62,462 nt of DNA from NCBI RefSeq assembly GCF_000374085.1, contig NZ_KB893558.1, positions 1 through 62,462 on the forward strand, written 5' to 3'. The DNA comes from Spirosoma spitsbergense DSM 19989. GTDB lineage: Bacteria; Bacteroidota; Bacteroidia; Cytophagales; Spirosomataceae. The stretch's first letter is position 1, and every line of letters begins with the position of its first letter. Below, one piece after another: positions 26,062 to 35,350 of the stretch. The notes beneath the pieces are model-generated. The model worked only from the letters and a program-made list of their open reading frames with translations, was not told the DNA's origin and searched no databases. The position numbers and the translations under genes were made by a program.

Positions 26062-26826
26062 TTACTTTAATTTCAACCGGGGGTGGTTCGATCCATTGAC
26101 TTCGTTCCGCACAATTTCATATTTCCTCAAACTCGCCAGCAGTTGGGTCAGGGTTTTAAAGCCGTACGTTCGCGGGTCGAAACTTGGGTCAATTTTCCGC
26201 AGGGTTAGTCCCAGTTTAGAAATATTAGCCTCTTCGTCTTCATTGATGGAGATATCGAAGGCTTTATCAATGATATTCATGTTGACTTTCGGGAATTGCC
26301 CGGCAGTCTCTACTTTTTTAGGGCGTTCTTTTCTGGTCGGTTTCGACCGGGATTGTTCTTTCGGAGCTTCCTCCTCTACGACTTCTTCCAACTGTAAATT
26401 CTCACTGAAGGTGAAGATTTCGCAGGAATTAACAAAGGCAATGGGGGTTGTTTTCCGGCCGATACCCATCACGAAAAGACCCTGCTCCCGAATCCGTTTG
26501 GCAAGCCCCGTGTAATCGCTATCGCTCGACACGATGCAAAACCCATCGACGCTATTGCTGTGCAGAATATCCATCGCGTCGATAATCATGGCGCTATCCG
26601 TTGAGTTCTTGCCGGCAGTGTACGAAAACTTCTGAATGGGATTGATCGAATGCTGATTGATTGTTTCTTTCCAGCTATTCATGTGGGGCGTTGTCCAGTC
26701 CCCGTAAATCCGGCGAATGGTTGCCTTGCCGTATTTAGATACTTCTTCAATGAGTTCTTTTATCAGTTTCGCCTGCGCATTATCCCCGTCGATTAATATG
26801 GCGATATTGAATTTTGCTTCATTCAT
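26062..26826 (-). CDS. NYN-domain RNase with OST-HTH domain
   Basis: A 254-residue PIN-like nuclease of the LabA/DUF88 type. NYN domain (residues 1-145) with acidic active-site D13 and D15 (IAILIDGDNA), a second acidic cluster DSAMIIDAMDIL and the SSDSDYTGLAKRIRE motif. A charged linker (EEEAPKEQSRSK) leads to a C-terminal OST-HTH/LOTUS domain (residues about 180-254; LGLTLRKIDPSFDPRTYGFKTLTQLLASL), a known RNA-binding module. Together they suggest cleavage of structured RNA. I start at ATG 26826; the longer frame adds residues translated from the repeat element upstream. Confidence 0.88.
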   Translation of the reverse strand: MNEAKFNIAILIDGDNAQAKLIKELIEEVSKYGKATIRRIYGDWTTPHMNSWKETINQHSINPIQKFSYTAGKNSTDSAMIIDAMDILHSNSVDGFCIVSSDSDYTGLAKRIREQGLFVMGIGRKTTPIAFVNSCEIFTFSENLQLEEVVEEEAPKEQSRSKPTRKERPKKVETAGQFPKVNMNIIDKAFDISINEDEEANISKLGLTLRKIDPSFDPRTYGFKTLTQLLASLRKYEIVRNEVNGSNHPRLKLK

Positions 26827-26871
26827 TTGGTTGTGGGATTTTATGATAAAGGGCCTGCCCCTTTTTCGATT

Positions 26872-26975
26872 AACCGCAAAGGGCGCAAAGGTAAATTCGC
26901 AAAGGCCGCTAAGGAATTGACATTGACCGGTCACCTTTTGCGCCCTTTGCGATTTGATTCTGCGTTCTTTGCGGT
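26872..26975. repeat. CGCAAAG repeat element with terminal inverted repeats
   Basis: A 104-base element bounded by AACCGCAAAG and its exact reverse complement CTTTGCGGTT. Inside, CGCAAAG-type units recur at 26881-26891 and 26898-26905, and accttttgcgccctttgcg at 26933-26951 is an inverted copy of the left arm. It can fold into a long hairpin and lies just outside the NYN gene. It resembles dispersed non-coding repeats common in Cytophagales genomes, though I cannot count copies here. Confidence 0.6.
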
Positions 26976-27064
26976 TGAACTGTTTAGACAGACCCTGGCA
27001 AAGGTACTCAGACTGCTTTACAGAGATATAGGCCCTCGTTCAATCTCTCTACACTGACCTGACC

Positions 27065-30000
27065 CTACTGATTAAACCGAATACTGTTTAACTGAATGAT
27101 TCCGTCGTTGGGTTTTTCGGGCTTCATCACCACGATGTACACGTCGTGTTTACCAGTGAATGGTTTCTCAAAGGTACCTGTTACTTCGTTCGTTTTGTTC
27201 CAGGCACCCGTGGCCGTGTAGGGCGTTCGGCTGACGACCGGCCCGGCGTAGGAATCCAGCCGCACATCAATGTAGCCATCCTTATTCAGGGACGAATAAT
27301 CGTAAGTGAGCGATTTGATGGTGTTCATGTCGACCCCTTTCAGCAGCACGTACGATTTGTGATTACCCGCCGTTAGCCGGTTGCCGAAACGATTAAAGCC
27401 CACATAGGCATCGGCGTTGATGGTTTTAACGGTCGCGTTGCGCAGCGTCACCACATCGGTACCGGTCAATGGCCCAACTACGTTTCCACCCTTATCGGTA
27501 TAGGAGGCCACGATGGCGTATTGTCCGCGTGGTTCCTCGGCTTTGTGCTCCTTCAGGGCAATCTGACCCTGTAACGGAATTGTTTTCTGCTGGCGGGCAT
27601 CGGTCAGCGAGAAAATGTACTTCACCATTTCCTGCGCATCCTGTACCGGCACCTGGGGGTGCGCGCTCATAACGTGGTCTTTGCTCCAGTTCCCACCACC
27701 GCCTTCAATGATTTTCCGGGCCAGTCGCTCGATGCTGCCAGCCTGCCCTTTGTAGCGGTCAGCAATGGCCAGAAACGTGGGGCCAACGGAAGGCTTGTCG
27801 ATAATGTGGCAGGCTTTACAGTCACTGGCCGCCATCAGCGTTTTGCCGATTGACCCATTTCCGATTTCGGCATAATCCTGGTGGCCCAGTTGCGGGGCTG
27901 CCGTGGGCGCACCACCGGGCTGGGCACTGTATTCATACACCACCTTAATCCGCTTCTGGTCAATGGTTTTGTCTTCCTTATCGGCCACCTGTACGGCGTA
28001 CACAAACGGCTTGTTTTCCCAGAAGAACGACCGGTTATCAGGCGTCGTGATGGTCACCTGCGGCAGTGCATTACCCACCTTCACGGCAATCGTGTCCATA
28101 CCCACCTGACCCGTCTGGTCCGTTACTTTCAGAATGGCGTTGTACACACCCGGTTTCGTGTAGGTGTAGGTTGCGTTGGGTTTGGTAGCGCCGACGGTCT
28201 TGCCATCGAACAGCCATTCGTAGGTCAGGTTGTCGTCGTCGAGGTCAGTGCCACGCCCGCTGAATCGTACGCGCAGGGGTGCCTGCCCGATGGCTTCGCG
28301 GCTGGAAGGCGCATTGCGCCCGTCGGAGGTTAGGTAGGAGCGGGAGTTATGTACCGCCATCGCTGCAGAGTCCGTTACCATCGCCCGAACGGTAGGCGGA
28401 CGGTTGCCGGTGTTATACTCGATTTTTACCAGTCGGGCATCGTCGTTATCCGCCCCGTACACCGAGCCGTATTCGAGCATATACATAACCCCGTCTTTAC
28501 TGAACGCCTGGTCAATGGGCCGACGGAAATCACCATTGGCGGCCATGAACGGCTCATTACGAATGTAATTGTCGTCTTTATCCACCCGAACGGCCATCAC
28601 CCAGTTGCGCATCCAGTCGAAAATGAATAGTGCCCCGTCGTAGTATTCCGGGAATTTATTTTTGGATGGTGAATTTTTATCGTAGGTATAAAACTGACCG
28701 GCCATCGCACTACGGCCACCCTGCCCCAGTTCCGGAAACTCTTTGGACACGCCGTACGGATACCAGATCATAGCGGGGTTGGTTGGCGGAAGGTTTTTCA
28801 GACCCGTATTTTTGGGCGAGTTGTTGACCGGCGCGTTCGGGTCGAAGGTAGGGCCCACTGCGTTCGTGGCAAAATCCAGTTCGGCGTATGGTTGACTGTT
28901 GCCAATAAACAGCGGCCAGCCGAAGTTACCGGCTTTTTTGGTATGGTTAAACTCATCGTAACCCTTCGGTCCCAGCGTGCTGTCTTTACCCGCGTCGGGA
29001 CCAATTTCACCCCAGTACAGGGCCGACGATGTTGGGTTGATGGCAATCCGGTACGGATTCCGCAGGCCCATCGTATAAATCTCGGGCCGGGTGAGGGCGC
29101 GGTCCGACGGTTCGGTTCCTTTCGGGAATAGATTCCCGTCGGGAATGGTATAAGTGCCATCAGCCTGGGGACGAATGCGCAGAATTTTGCCCCTAAAATC
29201 GTTCGTATTGGCGGCTGTTCCGCGCGCATCGGAAGCCAGATGGTCGGGCCGGGCATCGATGGGCGCGTAACCGTTAGAGGGGAACGGATTGGTATGATCG
29301 CCGGTGGAGAGGTACAGGTTCCCGGCAGGATCGAAGGTCAGCGAACCGCCGTGGTGCGATCCCGGCTGGTCGATGCTGGGCACCGTCAGCAGGATTTTTT
29401 CGGATGCTACATCAAGCGTATTATCATCCTTCACCACAAAGCGCGACAGGTTGTAGAACGGATCTGTCTCGAACCGGGGCGCGTAGTAGACGTACAGAAA
29501 ATGGTTAGTGGCAAAGTTGGGGTCTAGTGTAATGCCCTGTACACCATGCCCATTCTTGGTGATCACATCAAACTTATGCACTAGTTGATGCGTGTTCGTT
29601 TTGGCATCATACACCGACAGATTGCCGCTGCGCTCGGTGAAGAACGTGCGTCCATCATCGGCAATGGCCAGTTCCATTGGTTCATTCAGGTCATTGACCA
29701 GTACGGTTTTCACAAACCGGTTCTCTTCGGGCGTTATCACGGCGTAGGCTTTACTGTAATCGAGGGCCTTTCCCGAACTCATGGTCCAGGTAAGGGCACC
29801 CAGCAAATGCTGCACAAACAGCGGTTCGGTGTAGCTTTCGTCGGTATGGCCGCCACCGGTGTAGTACGCCCGTCCGCCATCGAAATCATGATACCAGGCA
29901 ATGGGGTGGTTACTCCCGTTGATGCCGCCCTCGTAGGTGTTTTCGTCCAGGTTGGCCAGCACATGCAGGTCGGAGTAGAGCGAGCGGTAGTTGTACCACT

Positions 30001-30601
30001 CGTCGGTGCGTTCCCAACGGTCGGGCAGGTGCGCGGTGGAGGGATGATTTTTGTCCAGTACATCCACCGTTGCCTTGCGAACGTTGGACTGATTGGGGTG
30101 GCTGGCAAAATAACCGCCCACCAGCTTGTTGTACCACGGCCAGTCGTACTCGGTATCGGCAGCGGCATGAATGCCCATGTAGCCGCCCCCGGCCTCGATG
30201 TACCGCTCAAAAGCGGCCTGCTGAACGGGATTGAGTACGTTGCCGGTTGTGCTCAGCCACACCACGGCTAGATAATGACGCAGGCTATCGTCATTAAAGT
30301 AGCTGGCATTCTTGGTGGTGTCGACCCGGAAGTTATTTTCCCGGCCGAGTTTCTGAATGGCTGCAATACCCGCCGGGATGGAGGTATGGTTCCAGCCTTT
30401 TGTTTTGGAGAAAATCAGAATCCGTTTCGGAGCAGCGGGGGCCATAGTGGCCGGGGCCGCTGCCACCGATTCAGTCGCAGATGCCGACACTGTTTGGGTA
30501 GTCGTTTTCTGGCTGTTCAAACAAGCGTAGAGCGAAACGGTAGTCCCGGTCACTAACAGCAAACGAAGCAGTTGCCGGGCAGATAGTGGTAAGCTATTCA
30601 T
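27065..30601 (-). CDS. ThuA / sorbosone-dehydrogenase-like / PKD / cytochrome c lipoprotein
   Basis: A 1178-residue lipoprotein (lipobox SLYAC at residues 23-27). Domains in order: ThuA-like (about 58-270; GGGYMGIHAAAD), a beta-propeller of the glucose/sorbosone dehydrogenase type (about 310-700; many GLRNPYRIAINP-type blades), a PKD domain (about 740-830; GTDLDDDNLTYEWLFDG), a cytochrome c with CKACH near residue 928, and a C-terminal CBM6-type jelly roll. It would oxidise a sugar or sugar derivative in the envelope, passing electrons to its own heme. The catalytic cofactor (PQQ or none) cannot be read from sequence. Confidence 0.9.
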   Translation of the reverse strand: MNSLPLSARQLLRLLLVTGTTVSLYACLNSQKTTTQTVSASATESVAAAPATMAPAAPKRILIFSKTKGWNHTSIPAGIAAIQKLGRENNFRVDTTKNASYFNDDSLRHYLAVVWLSTTGNVLNPVQQAAFERYIEAGGGYMGIHAAADTEYDWPWYNKLVGGYFASHPNQSNVRKATVDVLDKNHPSTAHLPDRWERTDEWYNYRSLYSDLHVLANLDENTYEGGINGSNHPIAWYHDFDGGRAYYTGGGHTDESYTEPLFVQHLLGALTWTMSSGKALDYSKAYAVITPEENRFVKTVLVNDLNEPMELAIADDGRTFFTERSGNLSVYDAKTNTHQLVHKFDVITKNGHGVQGITLDPNFATNHFLYVYYAPRFETDPFYNLSRFVVKDDNTLDVASEKILLTVPSIDQPGSHHGGSLTFDPAGNLYLSTGDHTNPFPSNGYAPIDARPDHLASDARGTAANTNDFRGKILRIRPQADGTYTIPDGNLFPKGTEPSDRALTRPEIYTMGLRNPYRIAINPTSSALYWGEIGPDAGKDSTLGPKGYDEFNHTKKAGNFGWPLFIGNSQPYAELDFATNAVGPTFDPNAPVNNSPKNTGLKNLPPTNPAMIWYPYGVSKEFPELGQGGRSAMAGQFYTYDKNSPSKNKFPEYYDGALFIFDWMRNWVMAVRVDKDDNYIRNEPFMAANGDFRRPIDQAFSKDGVMYMLEYGSVYGADNDDARLVKIEYNTGNRPPTVRAMVTDSAAMAVHNSRSYLTSDGRNAPSSREAIGQAPLRVRFSGRGTDLDDDNLTYEWLFDGKTVGATKPNATYTYTKPGVYNAILKVTDQTGQVGMDTIAVKVGNALPQVTITTPDNRSFFWENKPFVYAVQVADKEDKTIDQKRIKVVYEYSAQPGGAPTAAPQLGHQDYAEIGNGSIGKTLMAASDCKACHIIDKPSVGPTFLAIADRYKGQAGSIERLARKIIEGGGGNWSKDHVMSAHPQVPVQDAQEMVKYIFSLTDARQQKTIPLQGQIALKEHKAEEPRGQYAIVASYTDKGGNVVGPLTGTDVVTLRNATVKTINADAYVGFNRFGNRLTAGNHKSYVLLKGVDMNTIKSLTYDYSSLNKDGYIDVRLDSYAGPVVSRTPYTATGAWNKTNEVTGTFEKPFTGKHDVYIVVMKPEKPNDGIIQLNSIRFNQ

Positions 30602-30702
30602 TGATAAAAAGTTAGTAATTCACGTAAGTTTACTAGCCGTTCAGGTAGTTTGTTAGATAAGTCTGAATGGGCAATAAACTACCGGCAGTAAGTGCCGACC
30701 CG

Positions 30703-31542
30703 TTATTTTTTTCGGCGTCCCAGCCACAAAAGGCTGTTGAGTATCAGTTTGTCCTGTATTTCACTGGTAAAGGTGGATGAGAGTTGCTGGTTCGTTTTGC
30801 CTTCGTAGTCGATGTCGTTATGCCCCATGTTCAGGTATATCATGTTGTATTTCCGGTTCGTCCACACCACCGGATAGTACCCGCTGTGCCATATTTCGTG
30901 CGGTTTGGGGCCGGTACCCAGCGGGAAACTGGTCGAGTCGATAGTCACTAAAATGTCGATGTTCGGGTTGGTGCGCAGGTCATTCGTCCACTGATACCAC
31001 TCGTTGGGGGCGGATGTAAAGGTTTTTGGTAATCTCTTCGTGGCCGGATGTTTTCGGTCTTCCACGCGCAGAACGGCCGGGGTGGGCCGCCAGGTGTTGC
31101 TTTTGTAGGAACCCGCGCCCAGAAACTCGTTATAATACCAGTCCCAGTTTTGCGGGTAGGTGGATGGGGTAAGGGCAAAGGCTGAAAAATGGAAGCCCAT
31201 CCAGCCTCCTCCCTTCTCCATGTACTGCCGAAAAGCCGCCCGCTGGTCAGCGTCTTCAGGCCGGGTATCCAGAAAAATCACGACATCGTAATTGGCCAGA
31301 AATTTAGCGTTCAGATTCGCCCAGTTATTCGTTGAGTCATAGGTGAACTGGTGCGTAGCTGCCATTTTGGGAAACCACCGGTTAGCTTCCTGGACAAAAC
31401 TGATGTGTGCCGGGTCATTTTTGGCGGTGTAAAAGGCAATAACCCGAAAGGCGGGATTTGTACGCCGGGCTTGCCCGGTTTCTATCAGGCACAGCAGGAG
31501 AACGGTAACAAACAGACAAATACGGGTGGGAATTAATACCAT
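30703..31542 (-). CDS. ThuA-domain secreted protein
   Basis: A 279-residue exported protein with a signal peptide (FVTVLLLCLIETGQA) and a single ThuA-like domain (glutamine-amidotransferase-like fold): AFYTAKNDPAHISFVQEAN, VIFLDTRPEDADQRAAFRQYMEKGGGWMGFHFSAF and late INMGHNDIDYEGKTN, using Y in place of I at places. It is separated from the ThuA fusion by about 100 bases on the same strand, so may be transcribed with it. ThuA proteins act on trehalose or related 3-keto-sugars in Rhizobium; the role here is inferred. Confidence 0.85.
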   Translation of the reverse strand: MVLIPTRICLFVTVLLLCLIETGQARRTNPAFRVIAFYTAKNDPAHISFVQEANRWFPKMAATHQFTYDSTNNWANLNAKFLANYDVVIFLDTRPEDADQRAAFRQYMEKGGGWMGFHFSAFALTPSTYPQNWDWYYNEFLGAGSYKSNTWRPTPAVLRVEDRKHPATKRLPKTFTSAPNEWYQWTNDLRTNPNIDILVTIDSTSFPLGTGPKPHEIWHSGYYPVVWTNRKYNMIYLNMGHNDIDYEGKTNQQLSSTFTSEIQDKLILNSLLWLGRRKK

Positions 31543-31713
31543 TTATACGGGCAGCTAAACGAAGTTTTCAGTCCGATAATAAGCGTAGAATGAGCAGGAG
31601 TTACCCAGTACCTCCCCAGTACCTCCCTGCGTGCTTTTACCGGCCCTCCTCTCTTGCAACATAGTGGGTTCCAACCCTATTTTTGTGACTCCTATCAACC
31701 AGCCACTACGCTT

Positions 31714-32241
31714 ATGAATCGATTTTTTACCTGTTGTCTGCTGCTGATGACAACGATCTGCCCGCTTTTCGCCCAGCAGGCGTACGACGTGCAACCCGGT
31801 GAACCCGCTCCGTTAAACGGCATTGATTATGGGTTCGAGATTAAAAACGAGAGCCGGGTCGATATTAGTGGTGGCCCGTTTATGCGGTACGAAGTAACAA
31901 TTTATGCCACGAACAAGAGTAACTGCTCGAAGCTATTTTTTCCCAAGCCAACCCTTTTTAGTTCAACCGACCCAAACCAACTGGCTGAATTTGACTGCCT
32001 GAACGCCACCGGTAAACGAATGACCAGTAAAAGCGGGAAAGTACTGGCTCGTCCTTTTACGGTGCCCTACCAGCAAAAAATTAAGACGGCCGACGGCAAA
32101 GATGCCTACTCAACCACCAACATCCAGGCGGGTTATGTGCTGCGTAACGGCGAAACAGTGAGCAATTCCTTTATCGTTATCGTTCCGGATAACGAGAAGC
32201 CCCGAATGAAGGTGCGAATCAGTGAACTTCCGGATTTTTAA
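31714..32241 (+). CDS. Secreted hypothetical protein
   Basis: A 175-residue exported protein: signal peptide FFTCCLLLMTTICPLFAQQ, then a beta-rich domain (YGFEIKNESRVDISGGPFMRYEVTIYATNKSNCSKLFF...). Two cysteines could form a disulfide. No family was recognised. I start at ATG 31714, which begins the signal; the longer frame adds 20 residues that would block it. It lies divergent from the ThuA gene and just ahead of the Gfo/Idh gene, perhaps in one transcript with it. Confidence 0.6.
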   Translation: MNRFFTCCLLLMTTICPLFAQQAYDVQPGEPAPLNGIDYGFEIKNESRVDISGGPFMRYEVTIYATNKSNCSKLFFPKPTLFSSTDPNQLAEFDCLNATGKRMTSKSGKVLARPFTVPYQQKIKTADGKDAYSTTNIQAGYVLRNGETVSNSFIVIVPDNEKPRMKVRISELPDF

Positions 32242-32326
32242 CCGTCTTCGGGGTAGTTTCAGCCTATCGGGTAAATCTCCGTTACCGCCTGCTTTACTTC
32301 TTATACTGGTAAAAAAATCGCTTTTC

Positions 32327-33781
32327 ATGCAATCTAACAGACGCGTCTTTATAAAAAGCCTGTCGGCGGCTTCAGCACTGGCCGCTACTGAAAGCCTGGC
32401 CAAACCCTTCGGTTTCCCGGCCATCATTCCAAATCTGGCCAAAATCAGCCCCAACGACAAAATTCGTTTTGCCACCATCGGCATGGGCATTCAGGGCAAT
32501 TTCGATACGCAGGCGGCTCTTCGCAATCCCGAGGTTGAACTGGTGGGCGTGGCCGATTTATACGACGGTCGGCTTCAGCACGCCAAAACAGCTTACGGCA
32601 AAGACAAAGACCTGTTTACCACCCGCGATTTCCGCGAGATTCTGGCTCGCCCGGATGTAGATGCCGTACTGGTTGTTACGCCCGACCACTGGCACGACCA
32701 CGTAACCATTGCTGCCCTGAAAGCGGGCAAACACGTGTACTGCGAAAAACCGATGGTGCAGCACCTGAACGAAGGCAAAGCGGTAGTTGATGCCTGGAAA
32801 AAATCGGGTAAAACGATGCAGGTGGGCAGCCAGCGTATCAGCAGTGCCGCTTTTCAGGAAGCTAAACGGCTCGTACAGGCGGGTGAAATCGGGGCCGTCA
32901 ATTACATCGAATCCAACAACGACCGTTTCAACGCCATTGGGGCCTGGGAGTATTCCATTCCACCCGATGCGTCCACGAAAACCGTCGACTGGGACCGGTT
33001 TCTCGGCGATGCGCCCAAACATCCGTTCGATGCCAAACGCTTTTTCCGCTGGCGCAACTACCGCGACTACGGTACGGGCGTAGCGGGCGACTTATTTATT
33101 CACCTGATTACCGGGGTTCATTTCGTAACCAACACGATGGGGCCGACGCGTATTTTTTCGTCGGGCAATCTGGCCTACTGGAAAGATGGCCGCGATGTAC
33201 CCGATGTCATGTCGTGCATCATGGATTACCCTAAAACCGACCAGCACGAAGCCTTCCAGATGGTACTGCGGGTTAACTTTGCCAACGCCGGGAAAATCAA
33301 TGATGTCACGCGCATCATCGGCAACGAAGGGCAGATCGAGTTTTCGGAAAACAACCTGATCATGACCAAAAAGAAACTGCCCATCGCCCCCGGCTACGGC
33401 GGTTATGACAGTTTCTTTACCTTTACCGAACCGGTGCAGCAGGAGTTTGTGAAGCAGTACGACGCCAAATACCCCCCCGAAACCCGTAAGGCCGAACCCG
33501 TTAAGGAAATTAAGTTTGAAGCCCCGAAAGATGATGATGCCCATGCCAAACACTTCGGTAATTTCTTCGAGAACGTTCGCAAGGGCAGTCAGGGAACGGT
33601 AGAAGACCCCGTATTTGGTTTCCGGGCGGCCGCACCGGTACTGGCCTGCAACGAAAGCTATTTTGAGCAAAAAGTAGTGTACTGGGATCCCGTCACGATG
33701 ACCCAGCAAAGCGGGCCGGCCTCGGCCGCACCGGAGAAAAAGCCGGGAGCAACGGCGAAGAAAACAACGAAAAAAGCCTAG
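32327..33781 (+). CDS. Tat-exported Gfo/Idh/MocA oxidoreductase
   Basis: A 484-residue NAD(P)-dependent oxidoreductase that is exported with bound cofactor. A twin-arginine signal is visible (SNRRVFIKSLSAASALAAT). The Rossmann fold follows (FATIGMGIQGNF...VELVGVADLYDGR), then the family motif CEKPMVQHLNEGKA and a C-terminal alpha/beta substrate domain with RVNFANAGK and a lysine/alanine-rich tail. Exported members commonly act on sugars (for example removing a hydrogen from C3). Placed between ThuA genes and FAD oxidoreductase, it fits a periplasmic sugar-oxidation set. Start at ATG 32327, 85 bases after the previous gene. Confidence 0.88.
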   Translation: MQSNRRVFIKSLSAASALAATESLAKPFGFPAIIPNLAKISPNDKIRFATIGMGIQGNFDTQAALRNPEVELVGVADLYDGRLQHAKTAYGKDKDLFTTRDFREILARPDVDAVLVVTPDHWHDHVTIAALKAGKHVYCEKPMVQHLNEGKAVVDAWKKSGKTMQVGSQRISSAAFQEAKRLVQAGEIGAVNYIESNNDRFNAIGAWEYSIPPDASTKTVDWDRFLGDAPKHPFDAKRFFRWRNYRDYGTGVAGDLFIHLITGVHFVTNTMGPTRIFSSGNLAYWKDGRDVPDVMSCIMDYPKTDQHEAFQMVLRVNFANAGKINDVTRIIGNEGQIEFSENNLIMTKKKLPIAPGYGGYDSFFTFTEPVQQEFVKQYDAKYPPETRKAEPVKEIKFEAPKDDDAHAKHFGNFFENVRKGSQGTVEDPVFGFRAAAPVLACNESYFEQKVVYWDPVTMTQQSGPASAAPEKKPGATAKKTTKKA

Positions 33782-33807
33782 TTACCGGGTATGACCTGCT
33801 TTGCCAG

Positions 33808-33842
33808 CCCCCATCAGAACGCCGTTTTCTGATGGGGGTTTG
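33808..33842 (+). terminator. Rho-independent terminator after the oxidoreductase gene
   Basis: cccccatcagaa pairs with ttctgatggggg over a short loop and is followed by a T-rich stretch. It lies 27 bases after the Gfo/Idh/MocA stop codon. Confidence 0.85.
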
Positions 33843-33932
33843 TGTGAAAGTTGATTGATGCTTCGTTACATGGATGATTTGACCGGTAGCCTGATACCCC
33901 GGCGTACCGGTTCAGCATCATAGTCAAACAGT

Positions 33933-34631
33933 ATGGAAACCTATAAACAAATGTCTGCTCCTTCGGCCATACCCAAACAAGTTCGCTGGCTTTGGTGGAG
34001 CGTTTTGCTGGCGTTGATAGGCTGGGTTCTAACCGATTTGTACGTACCCCGCAAAAACAGCATCCGTCACTTCGATCCGGCGGAGGTAGCCCGGCTGGAA
34101 ACGGCCATGTGGCAGTCCTATTACGACAAAAGACCCGTGTTGTTGTTCTGGCAACTGGCGGGTGGGTTGCGGCAACAGTTTCATGCTCCTTTCTGGCGGT
34201 CGTTTGTCCTGGCGTTTCAGGCAACCAAAGCGGCCTTTATGTTCAAACAGGGAAAATCCCGCGCCGATTATCAGGAGACGCTACCCGACCTGGTCGCCTA
34301 TTATGAATCCATTCAGGCCCTCACCGTCGAACAGTTCAATGTGCCCAGGGTGGCCGAACTGGAACTGGAGTGGTGGATTGTTCACCGGCAGCGGGACCGG
34401 TATTCGTACAACGACCTGGCGAATGCGCTGGTCCAGACATCGGCAGCTCTGTACAATCAACCCGCAGGGGGCTTTGCTGCCTACGGACCATTGCGGGCCG
34501 ATGCCATGCGCCTTTGCGACGAAGCAGGCCGGCAAGATGGAGGGGGGACTGAAGCCGACTGGCAACAAATCAATATCGTACTGAATAAGGCGTGGGGTAC
34601 TTTGCAGGTAGTGGTTCAGAACGGACGTTAA
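33933..34631 (+). CDS. Membrane-anchored hypothetical protein
   Basis: A 232-residue protein with one N-terminal membrane segment (RWLWWSVLLALIGWVLTDLYV) and a helical domain on one side, rich in Trp and Tyr (LELEWWIVHRQRDRYSYNDLA). No family was recognised. It overlaps the end of the convergent sigma factor gene by four bases. It may be a partner of the sigma factor, but its type II topology without an anti-sigma motif does not demonstrate this. Confidence 0.6.
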   Translation: METYKQMSAPSAIPKQVRWLWWSVLLALIGWVLTDLYVPRKNSIRHFDPAEVARLETAMWQSYYDKRPVLLFWQLAGGLRQQFHAPFWRSFVLAFQATKAAFMFKQGKSRADYQETLPDLVAYYESIQALTVEQFNVPRVAELELEWWIVHRQRDRYSYNDLANALVQTSAALYNQPAGGFAAYGPLRADAMRLCDEAGRQDGGGTEADWQQINIVLNKAWGTLQVVVQNGR

Positions 34632-35152
34632 GCGTCAGTCCTTTGGCGCAGGTTCTGTACGGCCAGTCGCAGTTGCTGCTGTGCCTGTTCGACAGGAATA
34701 TTCAGCGAAAGAGCCGCTTCTTCGGGCGTACAGTTTTTGAACAGAACAGAGTCGAGCAATGCCGTCTGTGGGGCATCAGCGGGAACACTATGTTCGGATG
34801 GCCGGACGATTCGCCCTGTTTCGGAGAGTGTCAGGTTGTCCGGCAGCAGCTGTCGGCGTTTATTGAGCGCATCGATAGCGGTATGCCGGGTAATGTGTAG
34901 CAGCCACGTAAATAATGGTTGCTTCCCGGGCTGAAACTGGTCCAACTGCGCATGAATGGCCAGGAAAGCGTCTTCCAGCACGACAACCGATGCTGCCTTG
35001 TCGGATATGATGTTCGTGATAACCCCCAGTAGAATAGGCGCGTATCGGTCATAAAGGGCAGAAAAAGTAGCCTTATCAATGGCTTTTTCGCCACCGGCTG
35101 ATTCCGGGGAAGGCAACGTACGGCTATTGATAACAGGGAGTTGTTTGTACAC
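34628..35152 (-). CDS. Sigma-70 family (ECF-like) RNA polymerase sigma factor
   Basis: A 174-residue alternative sigma factor. Region 2 is recognised by FSALYDRYAPILLGVITNIISDK and the -10 binding part PLFTWLLHITRHTAIDALNKRR. The family DAEDVLQDVF motif is replaced by VVVLEDAFLAI. Region 4 is short (TPEEAALSLNIPVEQAQQQLRLAVQNLR), with a helix-turn-helix. The start is GTG, as no ATG exists in the frame. No anti-sigma gene is next to it; the membrane protein on the other strand is the only adjacent candidate. Confidence 0.8.
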   Translation of the reverse strand: MYKQLPVINSRTLPSPESAGGEKAIDKATFSALYDRYAPILLGVITNIISDKAASVVVLEDAFLAIHAQLDQFQPGKQPLFTWLLHITRHTAIDALNKRRQLLPDNLTLSETGRIVRPSEHSVPADAPQTALLDSVLFKNCTPEEAALSLNIPVEQAQQQLRLAVQNLRQRTDA

Positions 35153-35325
35153 GATACGCCAGGGATAGAAGGCCAGGGAGCTTACTCGATTAATCGAAAA
35201 ACTCGTAATAATCTATGTATCTACAAGATAATGTCAATCGGTTTTGTTTTCTTTTTTTCAATTCGTACACACCGGGAATCGTATTTCAGGCGTATGGGCC
35301 ATGCCAATGACATCGGGTTCATTCG

Positions 35326-35333
35326 TACCTTTG
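35326..35333 (+). promoter_or_regulatory. -7 promoter element for the ferredoxin gene
   Basis: TACCTTTG, a full match to TAnnTTTG, lies 17 bases before the ATG of the ferredoxin gene. The upstream TTTG is not clear. Confidence 0.5.
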
Positions 35334-35350
35334 AACAATAATCAATTGTC

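Noticed and set aside
29585..30271. 228-residue frame antisense to the ThuA fusion
   Set aside because: The opposite strand encodes a convincing ThuA domain over the same bases; the frame is an artefact of codon usage.
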